Notes: a model not told the origin generated them from the sequence alone. Positions 7,852 through 15,997 are shown, counted from the first letter of the stretch. The stretch is DNA of 20,325 nucleotides from Deltaproteobacteria bacterium (GCA_026388915.1 JAPLIW010000651.1:1-20325); one strand, 5' to 3'. Made by a program: numbers and translations.

Positions 7852-7872
7852 GGGCGGGTTTGAAACCCGCCC
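7852..7872. repeat. Perfect palindrome at the murF 3' end
   Basis: GGGCGGGTTT (7852-7861) and AAACCCGCCC (7863-7872) form a 10-bp inverted repeat around one base. The last base of the murF stop TAG (7874-7872) is inside the palindrome. It looks like another dispersed repeat placed at a gene end. It could form a hairpin in the murF-mraY transcript, but there is no T-run after it on the minus strand. Confidence 0.6.
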
Positions 7873-9284
7873 TACGTTTTCCCCAGGCGGTTGACCAGCC
7901 CTTCCACGACCCTTTCCATGCGCATCCGGCGGGACCCTTTGACCAGAATCCAGTCCCCCTCTTCCACTGCATCTTTCAGGTTTTTCAAAACCTCTTCCGG
8001 GTCGGTGAAGGAATGAATCCGGCCCTCGTCCATTCCCGCCGCCCGGGCTCCCTCGGCCAGATGTTCTCCCTGGTCCCCCAGGAAAAAGAGATGGGCAAAA
8101 CCCAGTCCCCCCACCCTCTTTCCGGCCTGCACATGGAAGTCAACGGTCCCCGGTCCGAGTTCCAGCATATCCCCCAGAACGACCAGCCCCCGGCTTTTCT
8201 CCTTCATCTCGCCAAAGGCCAGGAGCGTGGCTTCCAGCGAATCCGGGTTGGCGTTGTAGGTGTCATCCAGGAGGTGAAGGTTGCGGCCCAGGCGGAGAAT
8301 TCTTCCCCTCCCGGCATAGGGCTGAAATTTTTCCAGCCCCGCCCCGATCTCCTCCAGGCTCAACCCCAGGATCGCCGCCAGGGAAGCGGCCCCCAGAGCG
8401 TTGTACACGTTGTGCCGTCCGAAGGTGTTCAGCCGGACCGTCCTTTTCCCCCCTTCCAGTTTCAAAGAAAACCGGATTCCCCGTCCGGGCTCAACCGCCA
8501 GGTCTTCTGCCGAAATCTCGGCCCGCTCCCGGATTCCGAAGGTCTTCTTCCGGCAACGGACGGCCTCGGCCAGGTCCGCGACGCGCGGGTCATCCCGATT
8601 CACCGCGATCCAGTCGTCCGCTTTCAGCCCCTCCCAGAGTTCTCCCTTGGCCCGGGCGATCCCTTCCAGGCTGCCCAGGAATTCTAGGTGGGCCCGGCCG
8701 ATGTTGGTGATCAGGGAAACCCGGGGCTCGGCGATCTCTTTCAGCCTCCGAATTTCCCCCGCCACGTTCATTCCCATCTCCAGCACCGCCACCTCGTGAT
8801 CGGGGGAGATTTTCAACAGCATGAGGGGAAGCCCGATCAGGTTGTTCAGATTCCCCTCGGTCTGGAGAAGCCGGAAGCGACCCGACAGAATCCGGGCAGT
8901 CATCTCTTTGGCGGTGGTTTTTCCGTTGCTCCCGGTAATCGCCACCACCTTCACCCGGGATTGCCGCCGGCGCCAGAAATGAGCCAGATCTCCCAGGGCC
9001 TTCAGGGTGTCATCCACCCGGAGGAGAAATTTCCCGGGGAAGTCAAAGCCCCCTTCTTTAGGCTCCCAGTCCCGCCGGGCCAGACTCCCCGCGGCCCCCT
9101 TCTTTAGCGCCTCTCCGATGAACCGGTGGCCGTCAAAGTTCGGACCCTGGAGGGGGACGAAGAGCTCTCCTCCCTGGATCCGCCGCGAATCGCTGCTGAC
9201 TCCCTGAATGCGCGAAAGGGAGTTGCTGTAAAGAACCGTTCCCCTGGTGGCCCGGCCAATTTCTTCCGCCGAGAGGTTAACGAT
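7872..9284 (-). CDS. murF: UDP-MurNAc-tripeptide--D-alanyl-D-alanine ligase MurF (non-canonical start)
   Basis: A cytosolic ATP-dependent ligase that adds D-Ala-D-Ala, completing the UDP-MurNAc-pentapeptide. Read from an ATC at 9284 it is 470 residues. The N-terminal UDP-binding domain is intact (LSAEEIG about 4-10; GVSSDSRRIQGGELFVPLQG about 28-47; FDGHRFI). Then follow the P-loop GSNGKT (118-123), LEMGMNVAGEI, TNIGRAHLEFLG, LLDDTYNANPDS and VKGSRRMRMERVV. Between the in-frame TGA (9299-9297) and this domain there is no ATG, GTG or TTG. The first canonical start is the GTG at 9017, which would delete 89 residues of conserved sequence. A strong ribosome site (GAGGAGG, 7 nt before the ATC) lies within the murE end. 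The alternatives are a +1 frameshift from murE or a base error. The function is secure, the start is not. Confidence 0.93.
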   Translation of the reverse strand: MVNLSAEEIGRATRGTVLYSNSLSRIQGVSSDSRRIQGGELFVPLQGPNFDGHRFIGEALKKGAAGSLARRDWEPKEGGFDFPGKFLLRVDDTLKALGDLAHFWRRRQSRVKVVAITGSNGKTTAKEMTARILSGRFRLLQTEGNLNNLIGLPLMLLKISPDHEVAVLEMGMNVAGEIRRLKEIAEPRVSLITNIGRAHLEFLGSLEGIARAKGELWEGLKADDWIAVNRDDPRVADLAEAVRCRKKTFGIRERAEISAEDLAVEPGRGIRFSLKLEGGKRTVRLNTFGRHNVYNALGAASLAAILGLSLEEIGAGLEKFQPYAGRGRILRLGRNLHLLDDTYNANPDSLEATLLAFGEMKEKSRGLVVLGDMLELGPGTVDFHVQAGKRVGGLGFAHLFFLGDQGEHLAEGARAAGMDEGRIHSFTDPEEVLKNLKDAVEEGDWILVKGSRRMRMERVVEGLVNRLGKT

Positions 9285-10827
9285 CTCCTTTCCTCCTCAG
9301 GCGGGCGAGCGCTTCGGCCGCCTCTTCGCGATCGTCGAAGTGAATCTTCCGGGTCCCCAGGATCTGATAATCCTCGTGCCCCTTCCCGGCGATGAGGACG
9401 ATATCGCCCGGCCGGGCCGCCCCGATGGCCCCCCGAATGGCTTCTCTCCGGTCAGGAATCACCGCGTATCCCGGCGCCTCCCACCCATTGGACAGTCGGG
9501 AGACTTCGTATCTCTTCCGCCCGGTCCGTTGGGTTCCCTTTTCGATCTCTTCGATGATCTTCAGGGGATCTTCCGTCCGGGGATTGTCCGAAGTGATCAC
9601 CGCCAGATCGCTCCCCGTGGCCGCGACGCTTCCCATCTCCGGCCTTTTCCCCCGGTCCCGGTCCCCCCCGCATCCGAAGACGACGATGAGCCGCCCGCTT
9701 CGTACCTTCTGGAGCGTTTCCAGGGCCTGCTCCAACGCGTCGGGAGTGTGCGAATAATCCACAAACACATGAATTCCGTCGTCCCCGGGGACCCGCTCCA
9801 TCCTTCCCGGAACCCGTTTGAGCCCGGCCACGCCGCCGACAAGGGCCCGCTGCGGAACGCCCAGGACTTCTCCCACGCTTACCGCCGCCAGGATGTTGTA
9901 CAGGTTATGCCGGCCGATCAAAGCCGATTCGCCCTCCAGCAACCCGCGGGGGGTGGTGAGCCGGAAACTCAACCCCTCCGGCCGCTCTTCGAAACTCCGG
10001 GGCCAGATTTCCGCCTTGCGTTCGATGCCGTACCGGAAAACCGTACCCCGAGCGAGACGGGCCAGATCCTCCGCCCGGGGATCATCCCCGTTGAGGACGG
10101 CAAAGCGCTTCTCCTTCCTGCTCTCCCGCAGACCCTGGGTGAAGAGGAGCTGTTTGGCCTGGAAGTACTCCTCCATGGACCCGTGGTAGTCCAGATGGTC
10201 CCGGGTGAGGTTGGTGAAGAGGGCCACGTCGAAGTCGCATCCCCGGACCCGCTGCAGGTCCAGGGAGTGGGAGGATACTTCCAGGACCGCATGGGTGACC
10301 CCCGCCTCCCGCATGGCCTGGAGATTTTTCTGCAAGTCGAGGGATTCCGGAGTGGTCGTGGGCGCGGGAAAGACCCGGTCCTGAAACCGGTAGTTCACCG
10401 TGCCCATCACTCCCACCCGCTTCCCGTCCGCAGTCAGGATGGACTCGACGAGATAGGAGGTCGTGGTCTTTCCGTTGGTTCCCGTGATTCCGATCAGGAC
10501 CAGCGAGGAGGACGGTTCTCCGTAGAAAGCGGAAGCCAACCGGGCCAGGGCTTCCCGCACGTCGGGCACAAGGACCTGGACGGCCCCCTGGACTTCCAGG
10601 GGTTGATCGACCAGAAGCACGCGGGCTCCCCGGGCCAGGGCGTCGGGAACATACTGGGTCCCGTCTTCTTTCAGCCCCCGGATGGCCGCGAAGAGGAAAC
10701 CTTCCTGAACCGCTCCGGAATGGTAGGCAAGCCCCTTCACTTCCACCGCGGCATTTCCCCGGACTTCCTTCCGGGGCAGGGCGGAGATGAGGTCTTTCAA
10801 AAGCAATTCTTTTTTCGATCCTTGCAA
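9277..10827 (-). CDS. murE: UDP-MurNAc-L-Ala-D-Glu--meso-diaminopimelate ligase MurE
   Basis: A cytosolic ATP-dependent ligase adding the third stem-peptide residue. From a TTG at 10827 it is 516 residues. It has GTNGKTTT (from 116), APTTTPESLDLQ (155-166), LEVSSHSLDLQRVRG, FTNLTRDHLDYHGS, VDYSHTPDALEQAL and, at 414-417, DNPR, the signature for meso-diaminopimelate rather than lysine. IAGKGHEDYQ is near the C-terminus. The start is uncertain. TTG 10827 is 17 nt from the only good ribosome site (AAGGAG, 10850-10845). An in-frame ATT at 10836 is 8 nt from it, and another TTG at 10806 fits the usual family N-terminus. The end overlaps the proposed murF start by 8 nt. The upstream 150 bp is repeat DNA. 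Confidence 0.95.
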   Translation of the reverse strand: MQGSKKELLLKDLISALPRKEVRGNAAVEVKGLAYHSGAVQEGFLFAAIRGLKEDGTQYVPDALARGARVLLVDQPLEVQGAVQVLVPDVREALARLASAFYGEPSSSLVLIGITGTNGKTTTSYLVESILTADGKRVGVMGTVNYRFQDRVFPAPTTTPESLDLQKNLQAMREAGVTHAVLEVSSHSLDLQRVRGCDFDVALFTNLTRDHLDYHGSMEEYFQAKQLLFTQGLRESRKEKRFAVLNGDDPRAEDLARLARGTVFRYGIERKAEIWPRSFEERPEGLSFRLTTPRGLLEGESALIGRHNLYNILAAVSVGEVLGVPQRALVGGVAGLKRVPGRMERVPGDDGIHVFVDYSHTPDALEQALETLQKVRSGRLIVVFGCGGDRDRGKRPEMGSVAATGSDLAVITSDNPRTEDPLKIIEEIEKGTQRTGRKRYEVSRLSNGWEAPGYAVIPDRREAIRGAIGAARPGDIVLIAGKGHEDYQILGTRKIHFDDREEAAEALARLRRKGDR

Positions 10828-10903
10828 GACGTTAATGAATTATACTCCTTTTCGTCCCCAGGGCAAAAATCCAGCGGGATCCGGGTTTCCATTTTTTTCT
10901 TTT

Positions 10904-10978
10904 CCATTCCCCATTCCGAATTCCGCGCTTTTTCCGTTTGGTTGTTCATTCCGCATTCCGCATTCCGCATTCCGCATT
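10904..10978. repeat. GGAATGCGG-type repeat between ftsI and murE
   Basis: Four CATTCCGCA-like units in tandem (10948-10978), plus CCATTCC and CATTCCGAATTCCGC units (10904-10926). They sit between the ftsI stop (10984-10982) and the murE ribosome site. The array begins about 3 bases after the ftsI stop in the direction of transcription. Confidence 0.75.
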
Positions 10979-10981
10979 TGT

Positions 10982-12955
10982 TCAACTCTCCGGCGAGAAC
11001 TTCACCACTCCCCGGGCCTGGCCCTGGAGGACCTGCCCCGGGGGGGGATTCTGGGAAACCGCTTTCCCGGTTCCCACCAGCTTCAAATCCAGACCCAGCC
11101 GCTGGGCGGTCAAGACCACCTGCCTCAGCGATTTTCCCGAGAAGTCGGGCATCACCCCCGGTTCTTCGGAGACTTCAACAGAGGCGGGTTGGGCCAGTGC
11201 GGGCGAAATATTTTCTTCCCTCCCGGCCACTCTGCCGGACCCGGCTTTGGCCAGATAAGTAACCCCCTTGGGATACACTCCCATGGAGGGAAGAACCTGC
11301 TCGGTGATCGCTTTGAAGGCCGGCGCGGCCACCACTCCCCCGTAGCTGTTGCCCTGGGGCTCGTCGATCATCACCGTGATGACCACCTGGGGATTGTCCG
11401 TCGGGGCAAACCCGAAGAAGGATCCCACCCGTTTGTCGGAGTACCCCCGGCCGTTGGCCAGGGCTTTCTGGGCCGTTCCCGTCTTGCCCGCAGATTCATA
11501 GCCGGAGAGCCGGGCCGCCCGTCCGGTCCCGCCTTCGTCCATCACCGTCTTCAGGATCTGGACGACCCTGCTCGCCGTCTCCGGAGAAACGACCCGCCGC
11601 ACGGACCTGGGGCGGGTTTCTTTCAGCACGCTTCCGTTGGGCTCCAGTACGGCTTTGACGACGTAGGGCTTCATCAGCACCCCGCCGTTGGCCAGGGCGG
11701 CCAGCGCGGCGGTGAGCTGCAGCGCGGTGGCCGAAACTCCCTGCCCGAAACTGATGTTGGCCAGGCCGACTTCCGACCAGGTGCGGGGCGCCGCCAGAAA
11801 ACCCGGGACCTCCCCCGGAAGGTCCACCCCGGTCTTGGCGCCGAACCCGAAGTTCTTGAGATAGCGGTGGAGTTTGTTCTTGCCCAGCTTCCGGGCCACC
11901 TTGCTGGCCCCGATGTTGCTGGAGACTTTGATGATATCGGACAGGGAAAGCCACCCGTGCTTGTGGGCATCGTGAATGGTTTTCCCCCCCACCAGGTAGG
12001 AGCCGTTTTCACAGAAAAACATCTCCTTGGGGGTGGCCACCTGTTCTTCCAGGGCCGCGGCCAGGGAGAAAACCTTGAAGATCGAGCCGGGCTCAAAGGT
12101 GTCGGCGATGGCCCGGTTCTTGCGGATCTCGGGAGGAGCCTGCGAGGCATGGTTCGGGTCAAAGGTGGGTTGCAGGGCCAGGGCCAGGATCTCCCCGGTC
12201 TTGGGATTCATGACCACGGCCATCCCCCCTTTGGCCGAGCAGGCCTGAACGGCCCTCTTCAGCTCTTTCTCCACGAGGTACTGAATGTTCTTGTCGATGG
12301 TCAGGATGACTTCGCAGCCGTCCAGGGACTGGCGGTAGGGCACGCTCTGGGGAGTGATGGACCGGCCCAGGGCATCTCGGGAGATGATCATATACCCGGG
12401 CTCTCCGCGGATGAACTCCTCATACCCCAGCTCCACCCCTTCCAGCCCCTTCGCATCCAGCCCGGCAAAACCCATGACATGCACCCCCAGCTCCCCCTGG
12501 GGGTAGAATCGTTTGGTCTCCTTTAAGAAGTCGACCCCCTTGAAATCATACTTTTCGATGGCCGCCCGCTGTTCCGGAGTGATGCCCCTTTGCAGCCAGA
12601 CAAAAAGCCCTCCCCCCTTCAGGTGGCCCAGAAGAGCGGCGGGCTTCTTTCCCAGGATGGGACCGATTTTTTGGGCTACCCCACGCAGGTCCTGCACCTT
12701 GCCCGGCTGGGCAAAGACCGAGTCCACCTCCACGCTGATGGCTATCTCCTCCTTCTTCCGGTCGTACAGGATTCCCCGTTTGGGAATCAGCTGGACGATC
12801 CGCTCCGACTGCCGTGCGGCCTTGGCGGCGAGCCACTCGCTCTGGAGGACCTGGAGCTGATAGGCTCGCCCGAAGACGACCAGAAAAAGGCAAGAGAATA
12901 TACTAAGGAGCAGGACGATGCGAATCCGGAGCCATGTTGGGGGGGGCTGCTTCAT
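10982..12955 (-). CDS. ftsI: Septal peptidoglycan transpeptidase FtsI (PBP3) with PASTA domain
   Basis: A class B penicillin-binding protein that crosslinks septal peptidoglycan together with FtsW. The ATG at 12955 is chosen because it overlaps the ftsL stop as ATGA. The open frame continues upstream to 13168, but there it only shadows ftsL. The 657-residue protein has one N-terminal membrane anchor (about 11-30) and a dimerisation domain (RGILYDRKKEEIA about 60-72). The transpeptidase motifs are SIFK (serine 291, lysine 294), SSN (345-347) and KTG (491-493). A single PASTA domain (about 602-655, MPDFSGKSL ... SQNPPPGQ) ends the protein. This layout occurs in deltaproteobacterial and Gram-positive FtsI/SpoVD-like proteins and differs from E. 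coli FtsI. Confidence 0.95.
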   Translation of the reverse strand: MKQPPPTWLRIRIVLLLSIFSCLFLVVFGRAYQLQVLQSEWLAAKAARQSERIVQLIPKRGILYDRKKEEIAISVEVDSVFAQPGKVQDLRGVAQKIGPILGKKPAALLGHLKGGGLFVWLQRGITPEQRAAIEKYDFKGVDFLKETKRFYPQGELGVHVMGFAGLDAKGLEGVELGYEEFIRGEPGYMIISRDALGRSITPQSVPYRQSLDGCEVILTIDKNIQYLVEKELKRAVQACSAKGGMAVVMNPKTGEILALALQPTFDPNHASQAPPEIRKNRAIADTFEPGSIFKVFSLAAALEEQVATPKEMFFCENGSYLVGGKTIHDAHKHGWLSLSDIIKVSSNIGASKVARKLGKNKLHRYLKNFGFGAKTGVDLPGEVPGFLAAPRTWSEVGLANISFGQGVSATALQLTAALAALANGGVLMKPYVVKAVLEPNGSVLKETRPRSVRRVVSPETASRVVQILKTVMDEGGTGRAARLSGYESAGKTGTAQKALANGRGYSDKRVGSFFGFAPTDNPQVVITVMIDEPQGNSYGGVVAAPAFKAITEQVLPSMGVYPKGVTYLAKAGSGRVAGREENISPALAQPASVEVSEEPGVMPDFSGKSLRQVVLTAQRLGLDLKLVGTGKAVSQNPPPGQVLQGQARGVVKFSPES

Positions 12956-13317
12956 CGTACGATGATCAGCTGTTCCTTCTGCGGGGGGCCCAAGCCCAGT
13001 TCCTGTTGGGCCATCCGCTCGATGCGGCCGGGGGCCTTGAGCGAAGCCAGTTCCAGACGAAGCCGGTTGTTTTCCTGCTGCAGCGCCTGCTCCTCCCGGG
13101 CGGCCTCGGAGGTCTCGTATCCCAGGGAGATGATCTGGTGATGGGACCAGACATAGAATAGGGAACACCCGATGAAAACCAGAGCGCCCACCAGGACCAC
13201 GAAGATCAGGTTTCGATTGACTTCTCTCGGCCCGGCAGCCGCCGGGAAAGCGCCCTCGTCTTCCCGCTCCCGCCCGGGGGTCAGTACGGCGATTCTCTTG
13301 GAGATTGCTTCAGCCAC
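12952..13317 (-). CDS. ftsL: Cell division protein FtsL
   Basis: A small bitopic divisome protein that with FtsB and FtsQ activates FtsWI. Its 121 residues divide into a charged cytoplasmic N-terminus (1-35), one transmembrane helix (about 36-58, LIFVVLVGALVFIGCSLFYVW) and a periplasmic coiled coil (about 68-100, EEQALQQENNRLRLEL). A short tail follows with ERMAQQELGLGPP, typical of FtsL/FtsB-like proteins. Sequence conservation in this family is low, so the call rests on topology and on the position between rsmH and ftsI. The start is GTG at 13317, 5 nt after an AAGGAGG ribosome site and 15 nt after the rsmH stop. The end overlaps ftsI by 4 nt. Confidence 0.85.
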   Translation of the reverse strand: MAEAISKRIAVLTPGREREDEGAFPAAAGPREVNRNLIFVVLVGALVFIGCSLFYVWSHHQIISLGYETSEAAREEQALQQENNRLRLELASLKAPGRIERMAQQELGLGPPQKEQLIIVR

Positions 13318-13332
13318 TTCTTCCTCCTTGGA

Positions 13333-14235
13333 TCAAAGCTTTTCGATGGCTCTCATCTTGGCGCTGCGGGCCCGCGGGTTCCGGGAGATCTCTTCCGCGG
13401 AGGGGACCACGGGTTTGGGAGTCAAAAGGGCAAAGGGGGGATTTTTTCTTCCTTCCCCCCGGGCCCATTCCCGGAAGTGATTCTTCACGATCCGGTCCTC
13501 CAGGGAATGGTAGGAGATGATGCACAGCCTTCTTCCGGGATTGAGGAGCTCCGGCGCATCGGCGAGAAAGGCCTCCAGGTTGTTCAGCTCCTCGTTCACC
13601 GATATGCGCAGGGCCTGGAAAGTTCTCGTCGCCGGATGAATGCCCCGGCGCTGCGGGGGAACGGATCTTTCGATCACCTCGACCAGCTCCCGGGTGGTCC
13701 GGAGGGGAGCCTTCTGCCGCCGGCGGACAATGTTCCGGGCGATCCGGCGGGCCCATCGCTCCTCGCCGAATTCCCGCAAAAGAGTCTCCAGTTCCGCAGC
13801 GGGGAGTTTCCGGACCAGGTCTTGGGCGGTGGTCATCGTCTCCTGACTCATGCGCATATCCAAGGGGGCATCCCAGCGAAAGCTGAACCCCCGGTCCCGG
13901 CTTTCCAGCTGTTCCGAGGAAACCCCCAGATCCAGCAGGACCCCATCCACGCCCGGGATGGAAAGGGACTCCAAGACCGACTTGCATTCCTTGTAGTTTG
14001 CCCTCCTAAGTTCGAATCTGCCGGCAAAAGGGGAAAGGTTCTTCCGCGCCCGTTCCAGGGCCTCTTCATCCCAGTCCAGGCCGATCACCCTTCCCGTGGG
14101 GGAACTCCTTTCCAGAATTTCCCGACTGTGTCCCCCGCCCCCCACGGTTCCGTCGGCATAAACCCGACCCGGCCGGCAATCCAGAACTTTAAGAACCTCT
14201 TCCAGTAGAACGGGGAGGTGCCGGATTTCCTCCAT
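13333..14235 (-). CDS. rsmH: 16S rRNA (cytosine1402-N4)-methyltransferase RsmH
   Basis: An S-adenosylmethionine-dependent enzyme that N4-methylates C1402 of 16S rRNA in the ribosomal P site; formerly MraW. The 300-residue protein begins HLPVLLEEVLKVL. It has the SAM-binding loop ADGTVGGGGHSREIL, then GLDWDEEAL, VDGVLLDLGVSSEQLE and GFSFRWDAPLDMRM. Later it shows TRTFQALRISVNEELNNLEAFL and CIISYHSLEDRIVKNHF, all family signatures. The ATG (14235) lies 3 nt after the mraZ stop, so the two are likely translated together. Confidence 0.96.
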   Translation of the reverse strand: MEEIRHLPVLLEEVLKVLDCRPGRVYADGTVGGGGHSREILERSSPTGRVIGLDWDEEALERARKNLSPFAGRFELRRANYKECKSVLESLSIPGVDGVLLDLGVSSEQLESRDRGFSFRWDAPLDMRMSQETMTTAQDLVRKLPAAELETLLREFGEERWARRIARNIVRRRQKAPLRTTRELVEVIERSVPPQRRGIHPATRTFQALRISVNEELNNLEAFLADAPELLNPGRRLCIISYHSLEDRIVKNHFREWARGEGRKNPPFALLTPKPVVPSAEEISRNPRARSAKMRAIEKL

Positions 14236-14238
14236 ACG

Positions 14239-14679
14239 CTAGAGGCCCAGAGCGGCGAGGGTTTCGCCCATCGTCTCGAAGTTATCTTCCGCGCTCTTAA
14301 TCTCTTCGCCGAAGCGTTCCTTGGACCAGATTTCAAACTTCTTGAGCATCCCCGCAAAGACCACGTCTTTCTCCAGCTGGGCGTAGGACCGGAGGATGGG
14401 CGGGATCAGGATCCGGCCCAGTTTGTCGATGGGACATTCCGCCGCCCCGGAGACGAAGAAACGCTGAAAAGCCTTGGCTTCTTTCTTGACCATAGAAAGG
14501 GAGCCGATCTTCTCTTCCACGTTCCGCCATTCTTCGTAGGGATAGGCTACCAGGCAGCGGTCAAAATTGGTGATAATCAACCGCTCGTCATGCTTTTCCG
14601 CGAGGAGCTCCCGGTATTTGGCAGGGATGGAGATTCTCCCCTTGGAATCTATAATATGTTCAAACCTGCCCCGGAACAT
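14239..14679 (-). CDS. mraZ: Transcriptional regulator MraZ
   Basis: A DNA-binding AbrB/SpoVT-type double-beta-barrel protein that usually controls its own dcw operon by binding short repeats upstream of mraZ. The 146 residues contain two copies of the fold: residues 1-26 (MFRGRFEHIIDSKGRISIPAK...) and about 76-105 (CPIDKLGRILIPPILR). The ATG (14679) is preceded by AAGGA with almost no spacing, and AGG lies further upstream, so its ribosome site is modest. It is the first gene of the cluster, about 57 nt downstream of the predicted transcription start. Four 10-bp boxes lie over that start (14697-14736), which supports autoregulation. Confidence 0.96.
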   Translation of the reverse strand: MFRGRFEHIIDSKGRISIPAKYRELLAEKHDERLIITNFDRCLVAYPYEEWRNVEEKIGSLSMVKKEAKAFQRFFVSGAAECPIDKLGRILIPPILRSYAQLEKDVVFAGMLKKFEIWSKERFGEEIKSAEDNFETMGETLAALGL

Positions 14680-14696
14680 TCCTTGATTACCTGTGT

Positions 14697-14736
14697 TCCC
14701 CAGTTTATACCGCTTTATACCACTTTATACCACCTT
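14697..14736 (-). promoter_or_regulatory. Four tandem MraZ-type operator boxes
   Basis: On the minus strand the sequence is four consecutive 10-bp units with GG fixed at the same place: AAGGTGGTAT, AAAGTGGTAT, AAAGCGGTAT, AAACTGGGGA. Exact 10-bp spacing and a TGGG/TGGT core match the described MraZ targets (TGGGN repeats with 5-nt spacers in E. coli; AAAGTG-type repeats in mycoplasmas). The boxes start at the predicted transcription start, so bound MraZ would block initiation or early elongation. The binding itself is inferred. Confidence 0.85.
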
Positions 14737-14742
14737 GAGGTC

Positions 14743-14771
14743 AATATACGGTTTTATCGGAAATATGTCAA
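14743..14771 (-). promoter_or_regulatory. Sigma70-type promoter of the dcw cluster
   Basis: The -35 is TTGACA (14771-14766, perfect). A 17-nt spacer follows, then the -10 TATATT (14748-14743, 5 of 6). The predicted start is near 14736. It sits between mltG and mraZ in an AT-rich stretch (14744-14809) with A/T runs just upstream of the -35 that could serve as an UP element. It is the only strong promoter seen for the wall cluster. Confidence 0.85.
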
Positions 14772-14901
14772 GAAAAATTTAAATTTAATTTTTCTTATTT
14801 TTTTTTAAGGCCTTAGGCTAACTGAGGGGACTGCATGGGGGGTTCAGAGCAGGGGATGAACAAAATCGTCCAGTTCAATTTTTTGACACCGCTGGGGAAA
14901 T

Positions 14902-15960
14902 TTATTTTTTGGTCCTCCTCTGGTATTTGGCCACGGCACGGTTGTGTTCTTCGAGGGTACCGGAAAAATAATGGGTGCCGTCGTTCTTGGAGACAAAGTA
15001 CAGGTAATTCGCATCCGCTGGGAACAAAACCGCCTGGAGGGATTTGATGCCCGGGTTGGCAATCGGTCCTTTGGGCAGTCCGCTGATGATGTAGGTGTTG
15101 TAGGGGGTCCTCCGCTGCAGGTCCTCCCGGGTGATGGAACTTCGTTTCTCCCTCAATCCGTAGATGGCCGTGGGATCGCTCTGCAAGGCCATTCCCCGTT
15201 GCAGACGGTTGTGGAAAACGGCCGCGATCATCCTTCGCTCCTGATCATCCCTGGCCTCCTTCTCGATCATCGAAGCCAGGATGACCACGTCTCTCCGGCT
15301 TAAGCCCATCTTTTCCGCCCGCTTGGCCAGAGGATTGAAAACCGCCTTGAACCGGGCCACCATCTGGCGAATGACCTGCTCTTCTCCAAACCCCTTGGGG
15401 AAATTGTAGGTATCCGGGAAAAGATACCCCTCTAGGCTGTCCCCTTCCATCCCCAGAGAGTCGATGAGGGCCGGATCGCGGGCCTTTTCCAGGAATACTT
15501 TTTTTGAGCACACTTTTGCCTGCTCCAGGACCTCGGCGATCTGGTAGATGTTGTAGCCTTCCGGAATGGTGACCGGATACTGAATCACCTCCCCGCGGAT
15601 CAGTTTGGAGAGAACCTCGCGGGGGGGCATTTGGGTGTGAACTTCATATTCACCGGCTTTTATCTTCCCCACCACTCCTTCGATCCGCGCCAGGAGATAA
15701 AAGCTCCTCCGATCCCGGATGATCCCGCTGTCTTCCAGGATCTGGGCGGCTTCATGGAAACCCTTCCCCGGGGGAATCACCACCACTTTGGCATGCCGGG
15801 TCCAGCCGGCTGGGGCCAGAAAATGGAGGTAAATCGTGGCCAGCAGAACGGCCACCATCCCCCCCAGGGTAATCAGCAGGTCCAGCCATCTCTCCCTGCA
15901 CCACTCCAGGATGGAGCGTTGCGGCTTGATGGGTTTCGGGTACTTTGAGTTCATTTTCAT
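14902..15960 (-). CDS. mltG: Endolytic murein transglycosylase MltG
   Basis: An inner-membrane lytic transglycosylase (YceG family) that cleaves nascent glycan strands and is thought to set strand length. From the ATG at 15960 it is 352 residues. It has a cytoplasmic N-terminus, one transmembrane helix (about 27-49), a LysM-like region (about 57-125) and the catalytic domain with ASMIEKEA. The glutamate at about 223 corresponds to the catalytic one. Then follow NRLQRGMALQSDPTAIYGL, TPYNTYIISGLPKGPIANPG and HYFSGTLEEHN. A GTG at 16032 would extend it by 24 residues, but that part reads like leader sequence. No strong ribosome site was found. It has its own promoter and ends 131 bp before the dcw promoter. 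The link to wall synthesis is functional as well as positional. Confidence 0.93.
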   Translation of the reverse strand: MKMNSKYPKPIKPQRSILEWCRERWLDLLITLGGMVAVLLATIYLHFLAPAGWTRHAKVVVIPPGKGFHEAAQILEDSGIIRDRRSFYLLARIEGVVGKIKAGEYEVHTQMPPREVLSKLIRGEVIQYPVTIPEGYNIYQIAEVLEQAKVCSKKVFLEKARDPALIDSLGMEGDSLEGYLFPDTYNFPKGFGEEQVIRQMVARFKAVFNPLAKRAEKMGLSRRDVVILASMIEKEARDDQERRMIAAVFHNRLQRGMALQSDPTAIYGLREKRSSITREDLQRRTPYNTYIISGLPKGPIANPGIKSLQAVLFPADANYLYFVSKNDGTHYFSGTLEEHNRAVAKYQRRTKK

Positions 15961-15997
15961 GAGTGGAATCCGCTCTGGGAAACCTAAAACACAATAG

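Noticed and set aside
9247..11262. 671-codon open frame on the plus strand, and several others of 200-580 codons opposite the mur genes
   Set aside because: They lie antisense to murE, ftsI, ftsW, murG, murC and mraY, whose motifs are unmistakable. In GC-rich DNA the antisense frame is often open, and these translations show no domains and are Pro/Gly/Arg-rich.
12956..13168. Longer FtsI starting at 13168 (728 residues)
   Set aside because: The extra 71 residues are the ftsL sequence read in another frame. The ATG at 12955 overlaps the ftsL stop and directly precedes the membrane anchor.
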